Below, piece after piece: positions 1 to 5,204 of a stretch of DNA of 8,269 bases. How positions within the stretch are numbered: position 1 is the stretch's first letter; each line of letters begins with the position of its first letter. The stretch is from a bacterium (lineage in GTDB: Bacteria; Campylobacterota; Campylobacteria; Campylobacterales; Sulfurimonadaceae), in the NCBI GenBank assembly GCA_018824795.1, contig JAHJFL010000049.1, forward strand, positions 1 to 8,269, written 5' to 3'. Under the pieces are notes generated by a model. It saw only the letters and a program-made list of their open reading frames with translations, was not told the DNA's origin and ran no database searches. The position numbers and the translations under genes are program-made.

Positions 1-116
1 GGACAAACAAGATTTTCTCTCTCGTACTGACGTAAAGTCTGTGGATGTATATCTAAAATCTTCGCAACTATGCTTATAAGGTAAACCGGTTCGTCATATA
101 AATGATGAATACTCAT
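1..116 (-). CDS. hspR: HspR, MerR-family heat-shock repressor (N-terminal part only)
   Basis: The first 38 codons are visible, read from an ATG at 116; the rest lies beyond the window edge. The peptide begins [14 protein letters not shown] and continues through a MerR-type helix-turn-helix with [12 protein letters not shown], the recognition-helix signature of HspR proteins. In the family, HspR binds HAIR inverted repeats and represses chaperone operons, releasing them on heat shock. A strong Shine-Dalgarno (AGGAGA, 121-126) sits four bases upstream of the ATG, and the gene begins 11 bases after the cbpA stop, so it is almost certainly co-transcribed with cbpA. The order cbpA-hspR matches H. 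pylori and C. jejuni. A matching operator lies in front of cbpA (1062-1082), implying autoregulation. Identification is firm despite truncation, because this stretch is the most conserved part of the family. Confidence 0.93.
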   Translation of the reverse strand, partial: MSIHHLYDEPVYLISIVAKILDIHPQTLRQYERENLVC

Positions 117-127
117 ATTTTCTCCTT

Positions 128-1009
128 CTACTCTTTGGGTAGTTTTTCTTTCATCAGTTCAACCAAATCTTCATCAAGAGAATCGACATCCGGTAACACG
201 ATATTAGCTCTAAGATACAAGTCTCCGCGAACTTTTGTTTTTCTGTCCATAGCGCCCATCTCTTTTACACGAAATCTTTGTCCGTTTTTCGTGTTTTGAG
301 GAATCTTGAGTTTTATCTCTTTATCTAGAGTTTGAATAGCTATTTTCTCTCCAAAAAGAGCAGCATAAAGAGGTACATCAAAGTTTTTAACCAAGTCATT
401 TTCTTCTCTTTCATACTCCGAACTTGAAGCAACATTTATTTTCAAGAACAAATCTCCGGCACGTCCGCCTTGAGCGTGACCTTTGCCTTTTACACGCATT
501 TTTTCACCGTTTTTTACGCCGGCCGGAATCTTAATGTCAAAACGCTCTCCGTTTACTGAAACAGAGTGTGAGCCCCCAAGAATGGAGACTATAAAAGGAA
601 TAGTGACACTGCTTTCAATATCAAGGTTTGGCTCTTGATGGCTAAATCCACCGCCGCCAAAACCTCCGCCTCCGAAGCCGCCACCGCCGAAGCCCCCGCC
701 TCCGCCTGAGAACATGCTTCTAAGGATTTCATCCAAATCCGCACTTCCGCCGCCGCCATGTGAACGAGAGAAGTCATGGAAGTTTTGTCCGCCAAACATT
801 CCATCCCCTGCTCTATCGTACTGAGCTTTTTTCTCTTTATCACTGAGTATTTCATACGCTGCGTTTATCTCTTTAAATTTATCTTCCGCACCTGCTTCTT
901 TGTTAATGTCTGGATGATACTGACGGGCAAGCTTTCTGTAGGCTTTTTTTATCTCCGCTTCTGTTGCGTTTTCTGATATTTCTAATGTTTTATAGAGTGA
1001 TTTACTCAT
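128..1009 (-). CDS. cbpA: CbpA-type DnaJ co-chaperone (type B Hsp40, no zinc finger)
   Basis: This 293-residue protein is a cytoplasmic co-chaperone that would stimulate the ATPase of DnaK and deliver unfolded clients. Residues 1-67 form a J domain with the essential HPD at 32-34, a [14 protein letters not shown] helix and a closing YDRAG. A Gly/Phe-rich linker spans about 70-122 and ends in four tandem GGGGF units. Two beta-sandwich substrate-binding domains follow, roughly 127-200 and 205-272. There is no CxxCxGxG zinc-finger repeat, which separates it from DnaJ and makes it CbpA/DnaJB-like; length is typical. The ATG is preceded by AGGA (1017-1020) with seven bases between. It is first in an operon with hspR and has a strong promoter overlapped by a HAIR operator, so heat-inducible, HspR-controlled expression is inferred. 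In H. pylori CbpA also modulates HspR; whether that holds here cannot be seen. Confidence 0.95.
   Translation of the reverse strand: MSKSLYKTLEISENATEAEIKKAYRKLARQYHPDINKEAGAEDKFKEINAAYEILSDKEKKAQYDRAGDGMFGGQNFHDFSRSHGGGGSADLDEILRSMFSGGGGGFGGGGFGGGGFGGGGFSHQEPNLDIESSVTIPFIVSILGGSHSVSVNGERFDIKIPAGVKNGEKMRVKGKGHAQGGRAGDLFLKINVASSSEYEREENDLVKNFDVPLYAALFGEKIAIQTLDKEIKLKIPQNTKNGQRFRVKEMGAMDRKTKVRGDLYLRANIVLPDVDSLDEDLVELMKEKLPKE
644..703 (-). repeat. Four tandem 15-bp units coding for GGGGF in cbpA
   Basis: Codons 103-122 of cbpA encode GGGGF four times in succession, 60 bases in all, with synonymous variation between units. The stretch is GC-rich compared with the surrounding gene. It forms the flexible Gly/Phe linker of the Hsp40. 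A 15-bp in-frame repeat can expand or contract by slippage without breaking the reading frame, so its copy number may differ between strains. Confidence 0.9.
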
Positions 1010-1047
1010 AATGTTTTCCTAAATAGTATTTAAATTGTTTAAGCAGG

Positions 1048-1077
1048 ATTATATCACAAGAGTTGAGTCTATGTCAA
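1048..1077 (-). promoter_or_regulatory. Sigma-70 promoter of the cbpA-hspR operon
   Basis: Read on the minus strand, the -35 box is TTGACA (1077-1072) and the -10 box TATAAT (1053-1048), both perfect consensus, separated by 18 bases. A TG at the extended -10 position (TGATATAAT) strengthens it further. The predicted transcription start is near 1041, giving an untranslated leader of about 32 bases that includes the AGGA ribosome site. The -35 box overlaps the HAIR operator at 1062-1082. Such a strong core promoter under direct repressor occlusion is what a heat-shock derepression switch would need. Confidence 0.85.
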
Positions 1078-1082
1078 TCAAG
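1062..1082. promoter_or_regulatory. HAIR-like HspR operator
   Basis: The sequence is GTTGAGT, a seven-base spacer, then AATCAAG. The published HAIR consensus is CTTGAGT-N7-ACTCAAG, so each arm matches six of seven positions and the spacing is exact. It covers the -35 box and part of the spacer of the cbpA promoter, and the operon it controls encodes HspR itself. The position and the pairing with hspR make an autoregulatory operator the most economical reading; binding itself is inferred. Confidence 0.82.
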
Positions 1083-1124
1083 GTGGTGTGTCTAAAAGTT
1101 TATGGCATCCACACGCTCATTCTC

Positions 1125-1195
1125 GAATTTACATCCTGTAAATTCTCCGAGGCTAAAAACCGAATAATCATCGTGATTATTCTTTTGGTTTTTAG
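1125..1195. other. Two adjacent strong hairpins in the cbpA-purH intergenic region
   Basis: Hairpin one (1125-1145) pairs GAATTTAC with GTAAATTC perfectly around a five-base loop. Hairpin two (1153-1195) pairs CTAAAAACC then GAATAATCA with TGATTATTC then GGTTTTTAG. It has a three-base loop and a four-T bulge on one side, 18 base pairs in total. They lie in a 345-base stretch (1083-1427) without a credible gene: the only sizeable reading frame there starts inside the cbpA promoter and resembles no protein I know. The structures could be remnants of a palindromic mobile repeat, a terminator for leftward purH readthrough, or part of an untranslated RNA. I cannot choose between these from sequence alone. 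Confidence 0.6.
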
Positions 1196-1324
1196 AACCG
1201 CGCGTGAATACCAAAAACTTCTTCTAATTTTTAGCGGGAAAAGACGAGCGAAGCAAGGTCGTAAAACGCAACAAGTTGGTAACTAAAATCAAAAGAGTAA
1301 ACGTAGCAAAGTCAAAAGTTACAG

Positions 1325-1432
1325 ACTAAAATCAAAAAAGTGATGCAGTTGCAAGGCGCATAGCGAGGAAGGGTACTTATGTACCTGACGAACGTAGCAA
1401 CGCGGCAAATGCGTTGCTATTTTGATTTTAGT
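1325..1432. repeat. Long imperfect palindrome ending in the purH stop codon
   Basis: The outer ends are a perfect 13-base inverted repeat: ACTAAAATCAAAA at 1325-1337 and TTTTGATTTTAGT at 1420-1432. The interior is imperfectly self-complementary around GGGTAC-TTAT-GTACC (1371-1385) and contains a perfect 8-bp hairpin, AGCAACGC/GCGTTGCT, at 1396-1418. The 13-base end also occurs as a direct copy at 1282-1294, followed by sequence that looks like a decayed half unit. The architecture resembles the non-coding palindromic repeats scattered between genes in many proteobacteria; no transposase or target-site duplication is evident. The right end covers the last two bases of the final purH sense codon and the TAA stop, and the fold may act as a transcript end for purH. 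Confidence 0.7.
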
Positions 1433-2966
1433 GTAGGAAGTGGCGGACTTCTGAGAAGTATAGACTCATGCCAAATTCATTCGCCGCATCTATAATCTCT
1501 TCATCTCTGATACTTCCACCAGGCTCAATCACACTTTTTACACCAGCTGCAGCAGCCGCGTCAATTGAGTCACGGAATGGGAAAAATGCTTCAGATGCTA
1601 AAGCCGCACCAGTTACATCAAGTCCCATATCTTTTGCTTTTTTAAGAGCACATTGGCTTGCGTCAACACGGCTTGTCATACCCATACCAACAGCGACCAT
1701 TGCAGAATTTTTCACATAAACAACACAGTTCGATTTTGTCAAAGAAGCAACTTTGTATGCTATCTCCATATCTTTCATCTCTTGCTCAGTTGCTTTATTC
1801 TTAGTCATAAGTTTTGCATTTTTCACTTCGTCTTCGCCAACTTTATCAGCGTCTTGGAAAACAAATCCGCCGTCTATGTGTTTGAAGTCTTTTGCATCAT
1901 TTGCTAAAATAAGTTTATCTGAACCCATTTCAAAAAGTTTAATGCGTTTTTTACTTGCGAAAACTTCCTGAGCCTCTTCAGTAATACGTCCGGCAATAAC
2001 AACTTCCAAGAAAATTTCATTCATTTTTTCAGCAAGCTCTTTTGTCACAACACCGTTTACTGCTACAACACCGCCAAACGCAGAGACAGGATCACATTTA
2101 AGAGCTTCAATGTACGCCTCTAAAAGAGTCCCTTTAATTGCAAAACCACATGGATTACCGTGTTTTGTAATACACACTGCATTTTCATCTCCAAACGCAG
2201 AAGCAATTTTCACAGCACCGCTCAGGTCATTCAAGTTGTTAAAACTTGCTTCGCCTTTAAGTGTTTTAAAGTTGTTTGAATAATGTTTGTCAAACTCATA
2301 CAAAGCACCTTTTTGGTGAGGGTTTTCACCATAACGCGTGTCCATAACTTTGTTTCCGACGACAAATTGTTTTGCTCCAAAACCACCGTTAAAACGGCTG
2401 TTCATGTAGTTTGCAATCATGGAGTCATACGCTGCTGTATGCTCATACGCTTTTATCATAAGACCCAAACGGAAATCTCTTGTATTTTTTTCATTTTCAA
2501 TTGCGTCAATGACCACAGCGTAGTCACTTACGTCTGTAACAATCATAACGCTGTCAAAGTTTTTTGCAGCAGAGCGAACCATTGCCGGTCCACCGATGTC
2601 GATGTTCTCAATAATGTCATCAAAGTCATCTGTCTTTTCAATTGTCTCTTTAAATGGGTAAAGATTTACACACACCAAATCTATCGCTTCAACGCCAAGT
2701 TCTTTCGCTTGGTCGAGGTGTGACTGCTTGTCACGACGGTGTAAAATCCCGCCATGAACATAAGGATTCAGCGTTTTAACGCGACCTTCAAAACATTCAG
2801 GAAACTTTGTAACTTCATCTATTTCAATTGCAGCTACACCGCTCTCTTTTAACATTTTGAATGTTCCGCCAGTAGAGATAATCTCAAACCCGTTACTTAC
2901 AAGTGATTTACAAAAATCCACTACACCGCTTTTATCGCTAACACTTACTAATGCTCTTTTTACCAA
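1428..2966 (-). CDS. purH: Bifunctional AICAR transformylase / IMP cyclohydrolase
   Basis: PurH (512 residues, normal length) catalyses the last two steps of purine synthesis in the cytoplasm: formyl transfer from 10-formyl-THF to AICAR, then ring closure to IMP. The N-terminal MGS-like cyclohydrolase domain (about 1-150) shows STGGT at 31-35, NPYVHGGIL at 67-75 and [14 protein letters not shown] at 123-136. The transformylase domain follows, with RYGENPHQ at 211-218, the catalytic Lys-His of KHGNPCG at 268-274, SAFGG at 295-299, SRVDA at 432-436 and EAFFPFRD at 459-466. It ends in RHFLH. The start is TTG: in-frame TAA (2979-2981) lies four codons upstream, no ATG or GTG is available before the conserved [10 protein letters not shown], and AAGGAGA (2971-2977) is well placed. 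It appears to be a single-gene unit with a structured leader and a palindromic repeat at its end. Confidence 0.97.
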   Translation of the reverse strand: MVKRALVSVSDKSGVVDFCKSLVSNGFEIISTGGTFKMLKESGVAAIEIDEVTKFPECFEGRVKTLNPYVHGGILHRRDKQSHLDQAKELGVEAIDLVCVNLYPFKETIEKTDDFDDIIENIDIGGPAMVRSAAKNFDSVMIVTDVSDYAVVIDAIENEKNTRDFRLGLMIKAYEHTAAYDSMIANYMNSRFNGGFGAKQFVVGNKVMDTRYGENPHQKGALYEFDKHYSNNFKTLKGEASFNNLNDLSGAVKIASAFGDENAVCITKHGNPCGFAIKGTLLEAYIEALKCDPVSAFGGVVAVNGVVTKELAEKMNEIFLEVVIAGRITEEAQEVFASKKRIKLFEMGSDKLILANDAKDFKHIDGGFVFQDADKVGEDEVKNAKLMTKNKATEQEMKDMEIAYKVASLTKSNCVVYVKNSAMVAVGMGMTSRVDASQCALKKAKDMGLDVTGAALASEAFFPFRDSIDAAAAAGVKSVIEPGGSIRDEEIIDAANEFGMSLYFSEVRHFLH

Positions 2967-2985
2967 AATGTCTCCTTTTTATCAA

Positions 2986-3033
2986 GCAAAGCTTCAGAAA
3001 AATTCCTCTCACTGAAGCTTTGCCACTCGGCAA
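2986..3033 (-). promoter_or_regulatory. purH 5' leader with two overlapping hairpins
   Basis: A perfect 12-bp inverted repeat, GCAAAGCTTCAG (2986-2997) and CTGAAGCTTTGC (3012-3023), encloses a 14-base loop and ends nine bases before the purH Shine-Dalgarno. A second hairpin, TTGCC/GGCAA around a four-base loop (3020-3033), shares 3020-3023 with the right arm, so the two folds exclude each other in the purH transcript. This arrangement is what leader-based control tends to look like. It matches no riboswitch I know; in particular the conserved ZTP (pfl) elements are not visible. It could equally be a protein-binding palindrome in the DNA. Confidence 0.55.
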
Positions 3034-3063
3034 GAATTAAACTATCTAAAATTGCGTGATTTT

Positions 3064-3082
3064 ATCTAATTTGAGTTTAGAT
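3064..3082. promoter_or_regulatory. Inverted repeat in the purH-pfkA divergent region
   Basis: ATCTAA and TTAGAT flank a seven-base spacer, forming a 6-7-6 dyad of the size bound by dimeric repressors. It lies between the divergent purH and pfkA transcription units, in the AT-rich stretch where both promoters must sit. I could not place convincing -35/-10 pairs for either gene; TTTACC with TAGATA is a weak candidate for purH on the minus strand. The dyad could be an operator, or chance in AT-rich DNA. Confidence 0.3.
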
Positions 3083-3117
3083 GATGGTAAACTACAAAAA
3101 ATTAACAAGAGAAAAAA

Positions 3118-3240
3118 ATGAAAAATATTGCAATTTTGTGCTCTGGCGGAGATGATATGCCAAGAAAAGGTGAGCTGCCTCACGTTTTCTTGGATAACAT
3201 TGCATCAATAAAAACCATCGTAGACAGAGGAGAAAATTAA
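3118..3240 (+). CDS. 40-residue ORF repeating the PfkA N-terminus (leader peptide or pfkA remnant)
   Basis: The ORF begins MKNIAILCSGGD, which differs from the start of PfkA (MNNIAILCSGGD) at one residue. Over the first 37 bases the two differ at three positions, two of them synonymous. The remaining 28 residues are unlike the next part of PfkA, except for a weak KG-x-x-P-x(4)-D resemblance that would fit a diverged copy with about 17 residues deleted. A modest ribosome site (AAGAGA, 3107-3112) precedes the ATG. The stop codon is one base before the pfkA ATG, and the pfkA Shine-Dalgarno lies inside the last codons, so translation of the two should be coupled. It may be an upstream regulatory ORF or the relic of a tandem duplication. 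No function can be assigned. Confidence 0.45.
   Translation: MKNIAILCSGGDDMPRKGELPHVFLDNIASIKTIVDRGEN
3130..3154 (+). repeat. 25-bp direct repeat, copy 1 (in the small ORF)
   Basis: This 25-base stretch recurs without mismatch at 3254-3278 in pfkA, an offset of 124 bases. It covers codons 5-12 of the small ORF, encoding AILCSGGD, plus the first base of codon 13. Because 124 is not a multiple of three, recombination between the copies would fuse the small ORF start in frame to the rest of pfkA while deleting the intervening 124 bases, leaving a full-length PfkA with N2 changed to K. Confidence 0.9.
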
Positions 3241-3241
3241 G

Positions 3242-4207
3242 ATGAATAACATCGCAATTTTGTGCTCTGGCGGAGATGTTTCCGGTATGAATCCGGCCAT
3301 TAAACATTTTGTGGAGTACTCCATTCAAAAAGGTTTAACTCCTTATTTTGTTTATGACGGTTACGAGGGCTTAATAGATAACAGAATTCAAAAAGCCACT
3401 TATGAAGACGTTGCAGGAATTATTACCCGTGGCGGCACAAAAATAGGAAGTGCTCGAAGTAAAAGATTTATGCAGCCAGAGTACAGAAAAATTGCCAAAG
3501 AAAATCTCGATACACACAACATAGATATGCTTGTAGTTCTCGGTGGCGACGGCTCATTTCGAGGACTTGATGCTTTTTACAAAGAGCAAGGCGTAAAATT
3601 TTGCGGTATTCCTTCAACCATTGACAACGACATTCATGGGACTGACTACTGCCTTGGAGTTGACACAGCGCTCAATATCATTAAAACTTCTATAGATGCC
3701 ATTCGTGACACTGCTTCATCTTTTAAACGCGCGCTTGTCATAGAGACTATGGGACGTGATTGCGGTTATCTCGCTCTTATTTCAGCGCTCACATCAGGAG
3801 CAGAGCTTTGTCTTATTCCTGAGCGTAAATACAATTTACATGATTTCGAAGAGAACTTCAAAACGCAGATAAAAAACGGAAGAAGATACTTCATCGCTGT
3901 AGTTTCAGAAGGAATTGAGCAAAGTGCAAATGAAATTGCGACTTGGTTTGAAGAGAAAATCGGCATAGAAGCTAGAGCTACCGTTTTAGGGCACGTTCAG
4001 CGCGGTGGGAATCCAAGCATTTACGACAGACTCATGGCGTACAAATTTGTCTCTTTTGCCATAGACGGTCTGCTTGATGGGCACCATGAGAGTGTCGCCT
4101 GCTATACAAAAAGCCACTTTAAATACAAAAGTATTTTTGAAGTCACGGGCACACCGCACAAACTTGACAAAGAACTTTTAGCACTCTTAAAGAATATGGA
4201 TGTATAA
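3242..4207 (+). CDS. pfkA: ATP-dependent 6-phosphofructokinase
   Basis: PfkA phosphorylates fructose 6-phosphate to fructose 1,6-bisphosphate, the committed step of glycolysis; the family works as a cytoplasmic tetramer. The 321 residues match the short bacterial form. Visible motifs are SGGDVSGMN (9-17), RGGTKIGSAR (63-72), GGDGS (101-105), TIDND (126-130, catalytic Asp128), ETMGRDCG (168-175) and the family signature LGHVQRGGNPSIYDR (249-263). Gly104 in GGDGS marks ATP rather than pyrophosphate use, but the residue before TIDND is Ser, where ATP enzymes have Gly and PPi enzymes Lys. At the effector-site positions equivalent to E. coli Arg21 and Arg25 it has Lys21 and Glu25, so allosteric control may differ. 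The start follows AGAGGAGA (3226-3233), and the upstream small ORF stops one base earlier. It overlaps the next gene by eight bases. Confidence 0.95.
   Translation: MNNIAILCSGGDVSGMNPAIKHFVEYSIQKGLTPYFVYDGYEGLIDNRIQKATYEDVAGIITRGGTKIGSARSKRFMQPEYRKIAKENLDTHNIDMLVVLGGDGSFRGLDAFYKEQGVKFCGIPSTIDNDIHGTDYCLGVDTALNIIKTSIDAIRDTASSFKRALVIETMGRDCGYLALISALTSGAELCLIPERKYNLHDFEENFKTQIKNGRRYFIAVVSEGIEQSANEIATWFEEKIGIEARATVLGHVQRGGNPSIYDRLMAYKFVSFAIDGLLDGHHESVACYTKSHFKYKSIFEVTGTPHKLDKELLALLKNMDV
3254..3278 (+). repeat. 25-bp direct repeat, copy 2 (start of pfkA)
   Basis: This is the partner of the copy at 3130-3154. It encodes the Gly-Gly-Asp nucleotide-binding loop at the PfkA N-terminus (residues 5-12). 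It is the authentic copy, since sequence after it continues as phosphofructokinase (VSGMNPAIK) whereas sequence after copy 1 does not. Confidence 0.9.
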
Positions 4208-4511
4208 ACTTAACTTCTATGTCCCAAAAGATGCCAAAGAAGCTACGAAGCAGGCTTTATTTGATATTGGTGCGGGAATGTTTGACAACTACGAACAGTG
4301 TTCTTGGGAAACGCTTGGTATGGGACAATTCAAACCCATAAACGCAGCTAATCCGCATATTGGAGAAGTAGACAAACTGGAAGTTTTAGAAGAGTATAAA
4401 GTAGAGCTTATCTGTAAAGATGAGCTCATTAAACTCGCCGTACAAACGTTAAAAGAAGCTCACCCCTACGAAGAAGTGGCTTATGAAGTTTTTAAAATGG
4501 AAGAGTTTTAG
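4200..4511 (+). CDS. Small NIF3/YqfO-like protein (PII/CutA-like fold)
   Basis: This 103-residue protein belongs to the stand-alone YqfO/NIF3-insert family. It shows the N-terminal YKLNFYVP strand, GAGMFDNYEQCSW (24-36), TLGMGQF (38-44), NPHIG (51-55), EEYKVELIC (64-72) and the C-terminal HPYEE motif (88-92). Such proteins resemble the trimeric PII/CutA fold found inserted in larger NIF3 metal-binding proteins. Their biochemical role is unsettled, so none is assigned. The ATG lies inside the last codons of pfkA with an eight-base overlap and no independent Shine-Dalgarno, so expression should depend on translation of pfkA. Whether the pairing reflects a role in sugar phosphate metabolism is open. 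It converges on the esterase gene with 16 bases between the stops and no evident terminator. Confidence 0.85.
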   Translation: MYKLNFYVPKDAKEATKQALFDIGAGMFDNYEQCSWETLGMGQFKPINAANPHIGEVDKLEVLEEYKVELICKDELIKLAVQTLKEAHPYEEVAYEVFKMEEF

Positions 4512-4527
4512 AAAAATAGATAGGCAC

Positions 4528-5151
4528 TTAAAAACCTGCTTGTATCCACTTTGAAATCATTTCAAGTTCTTCTCTATCAAGACTGTGATCTTTCTCATAA
4601 GCTTTAAATTCTACTGCGAAACCTCCATCTTGAAGCGTTTGAACTTGGGTTTTAGAGTTCTCAAATAGAAGAACATTGTCGCATGTTCCATGTGTGCAGA
4701 GCCATCTTGCGTTTTTTACTTCCTCGTTCATCTCAAGCAAAAGTTTTTGCTCATCATAAATATAACCACTGACTGCGATGTAACCAGCGAGCACTTTATG
4801 GTATCTTGAACCAAACTCAAAAGTCAAAAGTGAGCCTTGCGAAAAACCAAATAAAAAACTCTCATACGCATTAAAGTCACTCTCAAAAAGTGTGTCTAAA
4901 ACTTCTGTGAGTAGTTTACTTGAATAGACTATTCCAGGGAGTTGATTTGGGGGCAGCTGATACCATGAGAATCCCGTATGGTATTCAAAAGGAGCATCTA
5001 AAAGAAGATAGTTCATACTTTCAATATTTAAAAACGCAGGTAATCCAGTAAATCCCTCAGAAGAGTCTCCTCGTCCATGTAAGACAATCATCAGCCTTTT
5101 TGAAGGCGTCTTTGATGGTATAAAAATGTTTTCAAGGGCTAAATTATTCAT
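4528..5151 (-). CDS. Alpha/beta-hydrolase, phospholipase/carboxylesterase family
   Basis: This 207-residue cytoplasmic serine hydrolase resembles the YpfH/EstB-type carboxylesterases. The oxyanion loop is LHGRGDS (24-30), the nucleophile elbow GFSQGS with Ser104, and the remaining triad members are likely Asp158 (GTCDN) and His189 (KDHS). The order and spacing are those of a complete minimal alpha/beta-hydrolase. There is no signal peptide or lipobox. Its natural ester or thioester substrate cannot be read from sequence. The ATG is fixed by an in-frame TAA only two codons upstream (5158-5160). No Shine-Dalgarno is present, and a TGGTATAAT promoter element ends six bases before the ATG, so the mRNA is predicted leaderless. 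It diverges from the HAD gene across 53 bases. Confidence 0.88.
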   Translation of the reverse strand: MNNLALENIFIPSKTPSKRLMIVLHGRGDSSEGFTGLPAFLNIESMNYLLLDAPFEYHTGFSWYQLPPNQLPGIVYSSKLLTEVLDTLFESDFNAYESFLFGFSQGSLLTFEFGSRYHKVLAGYIAVSGYIYDEQKLLLEMNEEVKNARWLCTHGTCDNVLLFENSKTQVQTLQDGGFAVEFKAYEKDHSLDREELEMISKWIQAGF

Positions 5152-5156
5152 ACGTA

Positions 5157-5184
5157 ATTATACCAAACGCAGCCAAGAGTTTAA
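5157..5184 (-). promoter_or_regulatory. Extended -10 promoter for the esterase gene (leaderless)
   Basis: On the minus strand, TGGTATAAT (5165-5157) is a perfect -10 hexamer with the extended TG element. A weak -35, TTAAAC (5184-5179), lies 16 bases upstream. The normal distance to the start of transcription places +1 at 5150 or 5151, the first base or two of the ATG, leaving no room for a ribosome binding site. Confidence 0.68.
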
Positions 5185-5189
5185 CTACT

Positions 5190-5198
5190 TGCTATAAT
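5190..5198 (+). promoter_or_regulatory. Extended -10 promoter for the HAD gene (leaderless)
   Basis: TGCTATAAT contains a perfect -10 hexamer (5193-5198) with the extended TG element; no good -35 is visible at the usual spacing. Six bases separate it from the ATG at 5205, so +1 is expected on the A of the start codon. It mirrors the esterase promoter on the other strand; the two -10 hexamers are 30 bases apart. Confidence 0.68.
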
Positions 5199-5204
5199 TA
5201 GCTT

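Noticed and set aside
589..855. 88-codon minus-strand frame with an Ala/Glu-rich segment
   Set aside because: It is an alternative frame of cbpA produced by the GGGGF repeat DNA; the cbpA frame explains the region completely.
1035..1286. Plus-strand 83-codon reading frame in the cbpA-purH gap
   Set aside because: It begins inside the cbpA promoter and HAIR element, lacks a ribosome site, runs through two hairpins and has no recognisable protein character.
1325..1432. Complete insertion sequence
   Set aside because: Inverted ends exist, but the element is about 108 bases with no transposase frame and no clear target duplication.
2283..2723. 146-codon plus-strand reading frame
   Set aside because: It is antisense to purH in a conserved coding part, is rich in Cys, His and Val of shadow-frame type, and has no ribosome site.
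2967..3033. ZTP (pfl) or purine riboswitch in front of purH
   Set aside because: The conserved core sequences of these classes are not visible; only simple hairpins are present.
3070..3088. Possible second HAIR site upstream of pfkA, from TTGAGT at 3071-3076
   Set aside because: The second arm is missing at the seven-base spacing on either strand, so only a half-site exists.
3242..4207. pfkA as a pyrophosphate-dependent enzyme
   Set aside because: GGDGS carries the ATP-type Gly104 and the residue before TIDND is Ser, not the Lys of PPi enzymes.
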